A stretch of 64,000 nucleotides of DNA. It comes from Achromobacter pestifer. Its GTDB lineage: Bacteria; Pseudomonadota; Gammaproteobacteria; Burkholderiales; Burkholderiaceae_B. The position numbers and the translations under genes were made by a program. This document shows positions 52,866 to 60,658 of the stretch, one piece after another. Position 1 is the stretch's first letter; every line of letters starts with the position of its first letter. Under the pieces are notes generated by a model. That model searched no databases. It saw only the letters and a list, made by a program, of their open reading frames with translations, and had not been told where the DNA came from. The stretch is from positions 868,001-932,000 of the forward strand of contig NZ_CADIJX010000001.1 in the NCBI RefSeq assembly GCF_902859625.1, in the 5' to 3' direction.

Positions 52866-53780
52866 ATGACGACTCCCCAGGAACTCAAGGAAATTGTCTC
52901 GGAAGGATTGCTGTCCTTCCCCGTGACGGACTTTGATCAGAACGGCGATTTCAACGCCAAGACCTACGCCGCCCGCCTGGAATGGTTGGCCCCGTATGGC
53001 GCCACCGCGCTGTTCGCCGCGGGCGGCACCGGCGAGTTCTTCTCGCTGGCGCCCCAGGAGTATTCCGACGTCGTGCGCACCGCCGTCCAGACCTGCGCCG
53101 GCAAGGTGCCCATCCTGGCCGGCGCCGGCGGCCCCACCCGCACCGCCATCGCCTACGCCCAGGAAGCCGAGCGCCAAGGCGCCAAGGGCATTCTGCTGCT
53201 GCCCCATTACCTGACCGAAGCCTCGCAGGACGGCATCGCCGCCCACGTCGAACAGGTCTGCAAATCCGTCAAGATCGGCGTCATCGTCTACAACCGTGCC
53301 CAATCCCGCCTGTCCGCAGACAGCCTGGCCCGTCTGGCTGAACGCTGCCCCAACCTCGTCGGCTTCAAGGACGGCGTGGGCGACATCGAAGCCATGGTCA
53401 GCATCCGCCGCAAGATGGGCGACCGCTTCTCGTACCTGGGCGGCCTGCCCACCGCCGAAGTCTATGCCGCCGCCTATCGCGCGCTGGGCGTGCCGGTGTA
53501 TTCGTCCGCCGTCTTCTACTTCGTACCCAAGACGGCCATGCAGTTCTACCGCGCCATTGCCGCAGGCGACTCCGACACCACCAACCGCCTGCTGGATGAC
53601 TTCTTCCTGCCCTACCTGGAAATCCGCAACCGCAAGGCCGGCTACGCCGTCAGCATCGTCAAGGCCGGCGCCCGGCTCGTGGGCCACGACGCCGGCCCTG
53701 TCCGCGCGCCGCTCACCGACCTGACCGGCGAAGAGTGCGACATGCTCAACGCCCTGATCAAGAAGCTCGGCCCGCAATAA
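52866..53780 (+). CDS. kdgD: 5-dehydro-4-deoxyglucarate dehydratase, copy 2 (Asn218 to Tyr)
   Basis: 304 aa from the ATG at 52866; an ATG three codons upstream (52857) is possible, but the alignment with copy 1 favours this one. Identical to copy 1 except Tyr218 in place of Asn218 (VFYFVPK). Lys168 and Tyr142 are intact. The changed residue aligns with the Asn of the SVTAN segment in DapA-type enzymes and lies near the active site, so activity or substrate range may differ. It has its own operator-like motif and terminator and is divergent from a Bug gene. Confidence 0.92.
   Translation: MTTPQELKEIVSEGLLSFPVTDFDQNGDFNAKTYAARLEWLAPYGATALFAAGGTGEFFSLAPQEYSDVVRTAVQTCAGKVPILAGAGGPTRTAIAYAQEAERQGAKGILLLPHYLTEASQDGIAAHVEQVCKSVKIGVIVYNRAQSRLSADSLARLAERCPNLVGFKDGVGDIEAMVSIRRKMGDRFSYLGGLPTAEVYAAAYRALGVPVYSSAVFYFVPKTAMQFYRAIAAGDSDTTNRLLDDFFLPYLEIRNRKAGYAVSIVKAGARLVGHDAGPVRAPLTDLTGEECDMLNALIKKLGPQ
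52878..53476 (+). repeat. 599-bp perfect direct repeat (kdgD copy 2 part)
   Basis: Partner of 47755-48353, same orientation, 5.1 kb apart. Recombination between the two would delete the dehydrogenase, MocA-like, GFA and Bug genes. Confidence 0.9.
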
Positions 53781-53802
53781 GCCATCGCAGCCGAAGACAA
53801 GA

Positions 53803-53827
53803 CGTCCTCCTTCCGGAGGGCGTTTTT
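53803..53827 (+). terminator. Intrinsic terminator after kdgD copy 2
   Basis: CGTCCTCC-TTCC-GGAGGGCG followed by five T. Eight-base stem with one G-T pair. Unlike the terminator of copy 1, so the duplication did not include it. Confidence 0.8.
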
Positions 53828-53841
53828 CATGGCGCACATAC

Positions 53842-53881
53842 AGGCACATAGGCACACAGGCACACAGGCATACAAGTACAC
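53842..53881 (+). repeat. Five degenerate 8-bp tandem repeats (AGGCACAC)
   Basis: Units AGGCACAT, AGGCACAC, AGGCACAC, AGGCATAC and AAGTACAC in the 311-base gap between the kdgD terminator and the GntR gene. The stretch lies outside any credible gene. Copy-number change by slippage is possible but would only alter spacing. Confidence 0.6.
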
Positions 53882-53935
53882 AAGCATTGGAACCCGCTCC
53901 CATGCAAGCCGGGGCTTGGCGGAATCCGCGCTATA

Positions 53936-53948
53936 TGTTGTCATACGG
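53936..53948. promoter_or_regulatory. Related motif upstream of the GntR regulator
   Basis: ATGTTGTCATACG; its reverse complement CGTATGACAAC resembles the TTGTATGAC form seen at 52714. It lies about 145 bases before the regulator's ATG and would suit autoregulation. Confidence 0.35.
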
Positions 53949-54091
53949 CCATCCCTACCGCAGTCTGCGGGCCAGAACGCCAGACCGCCGCCACCAGGCC
54001 GGACACCCGGATGCGGCACTTGAAAAGCGTACACTTGCGGCTCTGGCCGCCGGCTGACGGCCTGCTTTCCGCCTTACCCATAAGAGAGACA

Positions 54092-54805
54092 ATGCAAACT
54101 CCTGCCCGGCCCCGCCCGCGCTCGCGCCTGACCGATGTTGTGATCGAGGAACTGAACAAGCGCCTGGACTCCCGTCTATATCGCGCGGGCGACAAGCTGC
54201 CCTCGGAACATCAGCTATGCGATGAGTTCGACGTCAGCCGCACCGTCATCCGCGAAGCCGTCGCGTCGATGCGCCTGAGCGGCCGCCTCGTCAGCAAACC
54301 CGGCATCGGCGTGTTCGTGACGGAAGACCGTGAAAAGCCCATCGATTTCGTCGTGGAGCCCGCCACGGATCCCCGCTGGGCGCTGCACATCATGGAGTTG
54401 CGCGCCGGGCTTGAGGTGGAAGCCTGTGGGCTGGCGGCTGAGCGCCGCACTGCCACTGACCTGAGCGGCATTGTCGAAGCCTTCGACGCCTTCAACCGCG
54501 CCACGCGCGACATGGAAGCCGCCGTCAAAGCCGACTACGAATTCCACCTGGCGATTGCCAAGGCCTCCAACAACCCGCACTTTCCTGCGCTGCTGAAGGC
54601 CGCCGTCCGCGACGTCATGCTGGATCTGAACATCAAGCATGGCGGCAAGACGCCGGAAGAGCTTGAAACCTACGAGACTCGCAACGTGCGCGAGCACGAG
54701 GCCATCCTGACCGCCATCATGCGCCGCGACCCCGGCGCCGCGCGCGCCGCGATGGCACGCCACCTGGGCGACAGCATTGCGCGCTACCGCAAGCTGCTGT
54801 CGTAA
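54092..54805 (+). CDS. FadR-type GntR regulator, likely controller of the galactarate regulon
   Basis: 237 aa from the ATG at 54092 (AGAGAGACA upstream). Winged helix: LTDVVIEELNKRLDSRLYRA, LPSEHQLCDEF, DVSRTVIREAVASMRLSGRL, GIGVFV (residues 12-77). FCD domain with metal-site pattern DYEFHLAIAKASNNPHF, REHEAILTAI, AARAAMARHLGDSI. It lies directly downstream of kdgD copy 2 and is the only regulator inside the sugar-acid locus, so it is the best candidate to bind the TTGTACGATRAC-type motifs. FadR-type regulators of galactarate/glucarate genes are known in other Proteobacteria. Confidence 0.9.
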   Translation: MQTPARPRPRSRLTDVVIEELNKRLDSRLYRAGDKLPSEHQLCDEFDVSRTVIREAVASMRLSGRLVSKPGIGVFVTEDREKPIDFVVEPATDPRWALHIMELRAGLEVEACGLAAERRTATDLSGIVEAFDAFNRATRDMEAAVKADYEFHLAIAKASNNPHFPALLKAAVRDVMLDLNIKHGGKTPEELETYETRNVREHEAILTAIMRRDPGAARAAMARHLGDSIARYRKLLS

Positions 54806-55243
54806 TCACCCGCGCAATAGCGCACGGCAAGCCGGCGGACCTCTCCGCCACCCAAGGGAATTACGGGATTCCCCTTACTTGCCTACTTGTATGACGGCTG
54901 CCATCATACGTCTTATGACATAGCGTCACGGCTTGCCACCCCATTTCCGGCACAGGCGTTGCGCTACCCGTATGACCCACGCCGTACAAGTGCCGCCGAT
55001 GATCCCGATCCTTTCCCTACGCACGACGTTCCACCGCTACGCCACGCGCATTCATCGGCATATCACCTGACCGGTTCTCCGGTTGCTAGCGCGACGCTGC
55101 GCGCGCCTCCCCTTTCCCTACCCCACCCGCTCACGCGGCACTGCCTGCTCCGGTCCTAGGCCGGCGTGCGCCGGTGCACGCCAGAACGGTTCTGGCTTCC
55201 CTGCTTATCCCAAGCACTTTCCGACCTCCCAGGAGAATTCTCC
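54806..55243. other. 438-base control region between the GntR gene and the amino-acid ABC operon
   Basis: No credible gene; the open frame at 54887-55159 is low-complexity Pro/His/Ser. The region carries GTATGA-N9-TCATAC at 54889-54909, GTATGACC at 54970-54977 and CGTACAAG further on, all resembling the motif of the galactarate locus. It probably holds the promoter of the ABC operon and may place it under the same GntR protein. Confidence 0.4.
54889..54909. promoter_or_regulatory. Inverted repeat GTATGA-N9-TCATAC
   Basis: Six-base arms in a symmetric arrangement (within CTTGTATGACG ... CATCATACG), about 335 bases upstream of the ABC binding-protein gene and 84 bases past the GntR stop. It looks like two half-sites of the locus motif facing each other. 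Confidence 0.4.
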
Positions 55244-56260
55244 ATGCGTAAGTTTCTGAGCACCGCCGTCGCGGCGACTTTGCTGTGCGTCGCGTCTGGC
55301 GCCCAAGCCGGCGTGACGTTCGATGCCGTCAAGAAAAAGGGCTTTTTGCAGTGCGGCTTTGCCGGCATTCCCGGTTTCTCGGTGCTGGACAGCAAGGGGG
55401 AATGGACCGGCCTGGACGTGGATATGTGCCGCGCGGTAGCGGCCGCCATGTTCGGCGACGCCGCCAAGGTCAAGGGCAACGTGCTGACGGCGCAGGCCAA
55501 GTTCACCGCCCTGCAATCCGGCGAAGTCGACATGCTGTCGCGCAACACCACGCAGACGCTGACCCGCGACACGACACTTGGCCTGATCGGCGTGGGCGTG
55601 AATTTCTATGACGCGCAAGGCTTGATCGTCAAGAAGTCGATGAACGTGAAGAGCGTGAAGGAACTGGACGGCGCCACCATCTGCGTGCAGCCGGGCACCA
55701 CCACCGAACTGAATCTGGCTGACTACTTCCGTAGCCGTGGCCTGACCTTCAAACCGGTGCTGGTCGAAAACTACGACGAGAACTTCCGCCTGCTGGAATC
55801 GGGTCGTTGCGATGCCTACACGAACGACAAATCCAACACCGCCGCCAACATGCGCACCCGCCTGGCCAAGCCCGACGACTGGGAAATCCTGGACGAAAAC
55901 CTGTCCAAGGAACCCTTGGGCCCCATGGTCCGCCAAGGCGACGAGCAATGGTTCAACGTGGTGCGCTGGTCCCTCAACGCCATGCTGGAAGCCGAGGAAT
56001 ACGGCATCACGTCCAAGAACGTGGACGAGATGCTGAAAAGCACCAATCCCAACGTGCAGCGCATCCTGGGCGTGACCCCGGGCATGGGCAAGAACCTGGG
56101 CCTGGACGACAAGTGGGCCTACAACATCATCAAGCAGGTCGGCAACTACGGCGAAAGCTATGACCGCGCCATGGGCAAGGACAGCCCGCTGAAGCTGGAA
56201 CGCGGCCTGAACAAGCAATGGACCCAAGGCGGCCTGATGTACGGCTGGCCGGTGCGCTGA
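55244..56260 (+). CDS. aapJ: General L-amino-acid ABC transporter binding protein (AapJ-like)
   Basis: 338 aa from the ATG at 55244 (AGGAGAATTCTCC). Signal RKFLSTAVAATLLCVASGAQ, cleaved near AQA-GVTFD. The mature protein begins VKKKGFLQCGF and has GLDVDMCRAVAAAMFGD, LSRNTTQTLTRD, VQPGTTTELNLADYFR and DAYTNDKS, all typical of the AapJ/BztA group, which is longer than single-acid binding proteins. Binds polar amino acids in the periplasm. A hairpin with a T-rich tail follows the gene, ahead of the aminotransferase. Confidence 0.9.
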   Translation: MRKFLSTAVAATLLCVASGAQAGVTFDAVKKKGFLQCGFAGIPGFSVLDSKGEWTGLDVDMCRAVAAAMFGDAAKVKGNVLTAQAKFTALQSGEVDMLSRNTTQTLTRDTTLGLIGVGVNFYDAQGLIVKKSMNVKSVKELDGATICVQPGTTTELNLADYFRSRGLTFKPVLVENYDENFRLLESGRCDAYTNDKSNTAANMRTRLAKPDDWEILDENLSKEPLGPMVRQGDEQWFNVVRWSLNAMLEAEEYGITSKNVDEMLKSTNPNVQRILGVTPGMGKNLGLDDKWAYNIIKQVGNYGESYDRAMGKDSPLKLERGLNKQWTQGGLMYGWPVR

Positions 56261-56275
56261 GTCGCTTTTTTGTGC

Positions 56276-56312
56276 GCGGTGCCACGCCTTGCGGGGCGCC
56301 GCTTTTCTCTTT
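56276..56312 (+). terminator. Attenuator-like hairpin after the aapJ-like gene
   Basis: GCGGTGCC-N11-GGCGCCGC with one G-T pair, followed by TTTTCTCTTT. A second stem, CCGGCC-N7-GGCCGG, follows at 56323-56341. They lie between binding-protein and downstream genes and probably lower expression of the rest of the operon. Confidence 0.6.
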
Positions 56313-56365
56313 ACCTGCACGCCCGGCCACGCTTCGGCCGGCGTTTGCCTCTTTACCTTGCAACC

Positions 56366-57574
56366 ATGAACAGCATCGTCAACGCCCGCCTGAAACAGAT
56401 CAAACCCTCGCCCAGCATGGCCGCCAAGATCGTCGTTGACGAACTGCGCCGCCAAGGCCGCGAAATCGCGGACTTCACGCTCGGCGAACCCGACATGGCC
56501 ACGCCCGCCCACATCGCGCGCGCCGGCCAGCAAGCCATTGCCGGCGGCGACATCCGCTACACGAGCCCCAACGGCACGGTGGGCCTGCGCCGCGCCATCG
56601 CCAACAGCCTGGAATTGAGCCTGGGCGTCTCTTACGGCATGGATCAGATCACCGTGGGCGCGGGCGCCAAGCAGATCATCGGCGCCGCGCTGACGGCCAG
56701 TGTGGAACCGGGCGACGAAGTGATCGTGTGCGCACCCTACTGGGTGTCGTATCCCGACATGGTGCTGTTGAATGACGGCAAGCCCGTGGTCGTGACCGGC
56801 CCCGAGTCGCAAGGCTTCAAGCTGGACGCCGCCACCCTGGAAGCCGCCATCACGCCGCGCACGCGCTGGTTGATCCTGAACTCCCCCAGCAACCCCAGCG
56901 GCGCCGTGTACAGCGCGGCCGAACTGCGCGCCCTGACCGATGTGCTGCTGCGCCATCCGCACGTCTGGATCCTCAGCGACGAGATCTACGCGCCCTTCTG
57001 CTACAGCGGCCAGGCGCATGCCTCGCCCGTGCAGGTGGAACCCCAATTGATCCCGCGCACGCTGGTCGTCAACGGCATGTCCAAGTCCTACGCGATGACC
57101 GGTTGGCGCGTTGGCTACGGCGCGGGTCCGGCCGACCTGATCCGCGCGATGAGCACGGTCATGTCGCAAAGCACCTCGTGCGCCAGCGCGATCTCGCAGG
57201 TGGCGGCACAGGCCGCCCTGGAAGGCGACCAGTCCAGCGTCACGCAGATGGTCGACATCTTCAAGGCCCGCCGCGACCTGATGGTGCGCCGCCTGAACGA
57301 CATTCCCGGCATCTCATGCGCCATGCCGGACGGCGCCTTCTATGTGTATGCCAATGTGCAGGGTCTGATTGGCCGCACCGGCCCCGCTGGGGAATTGAAG
57401 ACCGATTTGGACGTCAGCCTGTTCTTCCTGCGCGAGGCAGGCGTGGCGGTGATCGACGGCGGCTCGTATGGCTTGTCGCCCTATGTGCGCTTCTCGTTCG
57501 CCACGTCCACCGAAGTCATCGAACAAGGCATGAACCGGCTGGAAGCCGCCGTCAACACCCTGATGGCGAACTAA
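56366..57574 (+). CDS. PLP-dependent aminotransferase (class I/II, aspartate-aminotransferase-like)
   Basis: 402 aa from the ATG at 56366. FTLGEPDMATPAHI (about residue 38), YTSPNGTVGLRRAIA, VGAGAKQIIGAALTA, NSPSNPSGAVYS (about 172), LSDEIYAPFCYSG (about 208) and the PLP-lysine segment VNGMSKSYAMTGWRVGYGAG (Lys about 237) identify fold-type-I subgroup I-alpha/gamma. It transfers amino groups between amino and 2-oxo acids. It sits inside an amino-acid importer operon, between binding protein and permeases, so it probably starts degradation of the imported amino acid. Confidence 0.92.
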   Translation: MNSIVNARLKQIKPSPSMAAKIVVDELRRQGREIADFTLGEPDMATPAHIARAGQQAIAGGDIRYTSPNGTVGLRRAIANSLELSLGVSYGMDQITVGAGAKQIIGAALTASVEPGDEVIVCAPYWVSYPDMVLLNDGKPVVVTGPESQGFKLDAATLEAAITPRTRWLILNSPSNPSGAVYSAAELRALTDVLLRHPHVWILSDEIYAPFCYSGQAHASPVQVEPQLIPRTLVVNGMSKSYAMTGWRVGYGAGPADLIRAMSTVMSQSTSCASAISQVAAQAALEGDQSSVTQMVDIFKARRDLMVRRLNDIPGISCAMPDGAFYVYANVQGLIGRTGPAGELKTDLDVSLFFLREAGVAVIDGGSYGLSPYVRFSFATSTEVIEQGMNRLEAAVNTLMAN

Positions 57575-57577
57575 GCC

Positions 57578-58768
57578 GTGGCCACGCACACAGAGCAACT
57601 CCCGGCGCGGCGGCCGCCGCGCCGCGTCTCTTGGAACGACCCGGCCGTGCGTGCGGTCGTCTACCAGGTGCTGGCCCTGACGCTCGTGGGCGCTGGCATC
57701 GGGTTCCTGGTTCACAACACACTGCACAACCTGTCGATGCGCAACATCGCGACGGGGTTCGGCTTCCTGAACCGTGAGGCCGGCTTTGCCATCGGCGAAT
57801 CAGTGATTGCCTACGGCCCGGCGGATACCTATGGCCGCGCCATCTTCGTGGGCGTGCTCAACACACTGCGAGTCGGCCTGATTGCCCTGGTCGCCGCCAC
57901 GCTGTTGGGCGTACTGATCGGTGTCGGCCGGCTGTCGAAGAACTGGCTGGTGACGAAGATCACCTCGGTGTACGTCGAAGTCATGCGCAACGTGCCGCTG
58001 CTGCTGCAACTATTCTTCTGGTATGCGCTGATCACGGAGAACATGCCGGGTCCGCGCCAGGCGCACAACCCGCTGCCCGGCGTCTTCCTCTCCAACCGGG
58101 GCCTGAAAGTGCCAGGGCTGGAAGGCGCATCGCTGGATTGGATATTGGGCGGCCTGGCGTTGGCCATCGCGGCCGTCCTGTTCCTGGGCCATTGGGGCAC
58201 GAAGCGCCAGGAAGCCACGGGGCGCGTGTTTCCGCTGGGACGCGCGGCGGTTGGCCTGCTTGTTGCCCTGCCCGCAATGGGCTGGTTGGCAAGCGGCGCG
58301 TCGCTGACGCTGGACATGCCGGAACTGAAAGGCTTCAACTTTGTCGGCGGCCTGACACTCACCCCTGAATTCGTGGCGCTGTTCCTTGGGCTGACCGTCT
58401 ACACCTCCGCATTCATCGCGGAAGTCGTGCGATCCGGCATCCAGGCCGTGAACAACGGCCAGTGGGAAGCCGCCGGCTCGCTGGGCCTGCCACGCGCGAA
58501 AGTCCTGCGCCTGGTGGTGTTGCCGCAAGCCTTGCGCGTGATCATTCCCCCGATGACCAGCCAATACCTGAACCTGTTGAAAAACAGTTCACTGGCCGTC
58601 GCCATTGGTTATCCGGACATCGTGTCGGTGGTGAACACCACCTTGAACCAGACCGGCCAGGCCATCGAGGGCATCCTCATCATCATGGGCGCATACCTGA
58701 CGGTCAGCCTGTCTATCTCGATATTCATGAATTGGTACAACACGCGCATCGCGCTGGTGGAGCGTTGA
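57578..58768 (+). CDS. aapQ: Amino-acid ABC transporter permease (AapQ-like)
   Basis: 396 aa with a GTG start at 57578, three bases past the aminotransferase stop. Typical AapQ layout: N-terminal helix, NLSMRNIATGFGFLNREAGF, a long central loop with extra helices, and the HisM-type core near the end (TSAFIAEVVRSGIQAVNNGQ, EAAGSLGLPRAKVLRLVVLP, NLLKNSSLAVAIGYPDIVSV). One of two inner-membrane subunits. Confidence 0.92.
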   Translation: MATHTEQLPARRPPRRVSWNDPAVRAVVYQVLALTLVGAGIGFLVHNTLHNLSMRNIATGFGFLNREAGFAIGESVIAYGPADTYGRAIFVGVLNTLRVGLIALVAATLLGVLIGVGRLSKNWLVTKITSVYVEVMRNVPLLLQLFFWYALITENMPGPRQAHNPLPGVFLSNRGLKVPGLEGASLDWILGGLALAIAAVLFLGHWGTKRQEATGRVFPLGRAAVGLLVALPAMGWLASGASLTLDMPELKGFNFVGGLTLTPEFVALFLGLTVYTSAFIAEVVRSGIQAVNNGQWEAAGSLGLPRAKVLRLVVLPQALRVIIPPMTSQYLNLLKNSSLAVAIGYPDIVSVVNTTLNQTGQAIEGILIIMGAYLTVSLSISIFMNWYNTRIALVER

Positions 58769-58769
58769 T

Positions 58770-59870
58770 ATGGGCAGCGCCACGTCTCTTTCCACTGAAG
58801 CCCTGCCCCCGCCCAGCACCCATGCCGGCGCCTGGCCCTGGCTCAGATCGCGTCTGTTCTCTTCGCCGCTGAATCTCCTGATCACGGTGCTGCTTGCCTG
58901 GTTTCTGCTGATGGCGATTCCCGCCGTGGTGGAATGGGCCTTCATCAAGGCCAACTACACGGCAGCCAACGCCCAGGAATGCCGGGCCTCGGGTGGCGCC
59001 TGCTGGGCATTCATCGTCGAAAAGCATCGGCTGATCCTGTTCGGCACCTATCCGTTCGACGAGCAGTGGCGGCCATTGATCGCAACCCTGCTTCTGGTGG
59101 CGGTGATTGCGTGCAGCGGCATGCGGCGCTTCTGGAACGGCAAGCTGGCACTCATCTGGACCGCTGGCCTGACGGCCGTGGCGCTTCTGATGTGGGGTGG
59201 CGTGTTCGGCTTGAGCTACGTGGAGAACGCACGCTGGGGCGGCCTGCCGCTGACGTTGATTCTGGCCACCTTCGGCATCGCCTTCGCCTTTCCCATCGGC
59301 GTGCTGCTGGCGCTGGGCCGGCGTTCAAAGATGCCTGCCATCAAGGCCTTGTGCGTCGTGTACATCGAACTGATCCGGGGCGTGCCCTTGATCAGCCTGT
59401 TGTTCATGTCGTCGGTGATGTTGCCCTTGTTCCTGCCGGAAGGCTTCACCATCGACAAGCTGCTGCGTGCGCAGATCGCCATCATCATGTTCGCCGCGGC
59501 CTACATCGCGGAGACCGTGCGCGGTGGTTTGCAAGCCATCCCGAAGGGGCAGTACGAAGGCGCGGATTCGCTGGGCCTGAACTACTGGCAACAGATGCGC
59601 AAGATCATTTTGCCGCAGGCGCTGAAGATCGTGATTCCGCCCCTGGTCGGCATTTTCATCAGCCTGTTCAAGGACACGTCGCTGGTGGTGATCATCGGCA
59701 TCTTCGATCTGACGCTGGCAGCCAAGGCCGCCCTGTCCGATGCGGCATGGCGCGGATTCGGGGTGGAAGCGTATCTCTTCATCTCGCTGATCTACTTCGC
59801 CTTCTGCTATTCCATGTCCAAATACAGCCAGGCGCTTGAAAAGCGATTGGCCACCGGGCACGCGCGCTGA
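58770..59870 (+). CDS. aapM: Amino-acid ABC transporter permease (AapM-like)
   Basis: 366 aa, starting one base after the aapQ-like stop. RASGGACWAFIVEKHRLILF-like CRASGGACWAFIVEKHRLIL (about residue 71) and GTYPFDEQWRP are characteristic of the AapM/BztC group; the core near the end has YIELIRGVPLISLLFMSSVM, ETVRGGLQAIPKGQYEGADS and FKDTSLVVIIGIFDL. Second membrane subunit; 42 bases precede the ATPase gene. Confidence 0.92.
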   Translation: MGSATSLSTEALPPPSTHAGAWPWLRSRLFSSPLNLLITVLLAWFLLMAIPAVVEWAFIKANYTAANAQECRASGGACWAFIVEKHRLILFGTYPFDEQWRPLIATLLLVAVIACSGMRRFWNGKLALIWTAGLTAVALLMWGGVFGLSYVENARWGGLPLTLILATFGIAFAFPIGVLLALGRRSKMPAIKALCVVYIELIRGVPLISLLFMSSVMLPLFLPEGFTIDKLLRAQIAIIMFAAAYIAETVRGGLQAIPKGQYEGADSLGLNYWQQMRKIILPQALKIVIPPLVGIFISLFKDTSLVVIIGIFDLTLAAKAALSDAAWRGFGVEAYLFISLIYFAFCYSMSKYSQALEKRLATGHAR

Positions 59871-59912
59871 TCGCGCCGCGTCAGCCCCCGCAAAACCTTA
59901 CGGAGACCAAGC

Positions 59913-60653
59913 ATGTCGGATTCCATTATTCGATTGCAGGGCGTGAACAAGTGGTATGGCCAGTTCCACGTGTTGCGCAACATCAACCTGGACGTGGCGC
60001 CAGGCGAACGCATCGTGGTGTGCGGCCCGTCCGGGTCGGGCAAGTCCACGATGATTCGTTGCATCAACCGCCTGGAAGAACACCAGCAGGGTCAGATCAT
60101 CGTGGACGGCACCGAGCTGACCAACGACCTGAAGCACATCGAGACCATCCGCCGCGAAGTCGGCATGGTGTTCCAGCACTTCAACCTGTTCCCGCACCTG
60201 ACCGTGCTGGAAAACCTGACCCTGGGCCCCATGTGGGTACTGAAACAGCCGCGCGCCCAGGCCGAAGCCACCGCCATGAAATACCTGGAGCGTGTGCGCA
60301 TCCCGGATCAGGCCAGGAAGTTTCCCGGCCAGCTGTCGGGCGGCCAGCAGCAGCGGGTGGCGATCGCCCGGTCGCTATGCATGAACCCCAAGGTCATGCT
60401 GTTCGACGAACCCACGTCCGCGCTGGACCCGGAAATGGTCAAGGAAGTGCTGGACGTGATGGTGACGCTGGCCCAGGAAAGCGGCATGACGATGATCTGC
60501 GTGACCCACGAAATGGGTTTCGCGCGCAAGGTCGCCAACCGCGTGATCTTCATGGATCGGGGCGAGATCATCGAGCAAAATAATCCGGACGCATTCTTCG
60601 ATCACCCACAGAACGAACGGACCCAACTGTTCCTGAGTCAGATCCTGCACTGA
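59913..60653 (+). CDS. aapP: Amino-acid ABC transporter ATP-binding protein (AapP/GlnQ-like)
   Basis: 246 aa, preceded by ACGGAGACC. Walker [10 protein letters not shown] (about residues 34-42), Q-loop [18 protein letters not shown], signature [15 protein letters not shown], Walker [16 protein letters not shown] and H-loop VTHEMGFA are intact. It energises the importer. The gene ends five bases before the convergent porin stop, with no obvious terminator between them. Confidence 0.94.
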   Translation: MSDSIIRLQGVNKWYGQFHVLRNINLDVAPGERIVVCGPSGSGKSTMIRCINRLEEHQQGQIIVDGTELTNDLKHIETIRREVGMVFQHFNLFPHLTVLENLTLGPMWVLKQPRAQAEATAMKYLERVRIPDQARKFPGQLSGGQQQRVAIARSLCMNPKVMLFDEPTSALDPEMVKEVLDVMVTLAQESGMTMICVTHEMGFARKVANRVIFMDRGEIIEQNNPDAFFDHPQNERTQLFLSQILH

Positions 60654-60658
60654 TCCGG

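Noticed and set aside
47743..53780. Composite transposon or integrated element explaining the kdgD duplication
   Set aside because: No transposase, terminal inverted repeat or target-site duplication is visible; identity is confined to the coding sequence.
53842..53881. CRISPR-like array
   Set aside because: Units are 8 bases, directly adjoining and degenerate, with no spacers and no cas genes.
54887..55159. Plus-strand 90-codon frame in the gap before the amino-acid ABC operon
   Set aside because: Low-complexity Pro/His/Ser translation, no ribosome-binding site and overlap with operator-like repeats.
55205..57169. Minus-strand open frame of 654 codons opposite the aapJ-like and aminotransferase genes
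   Set aside because: Mirror frame produced by high GC at third positions; Gly/Ala/His/Gln-rich translation with no domain, while the plus-strand genes have clear motifs.
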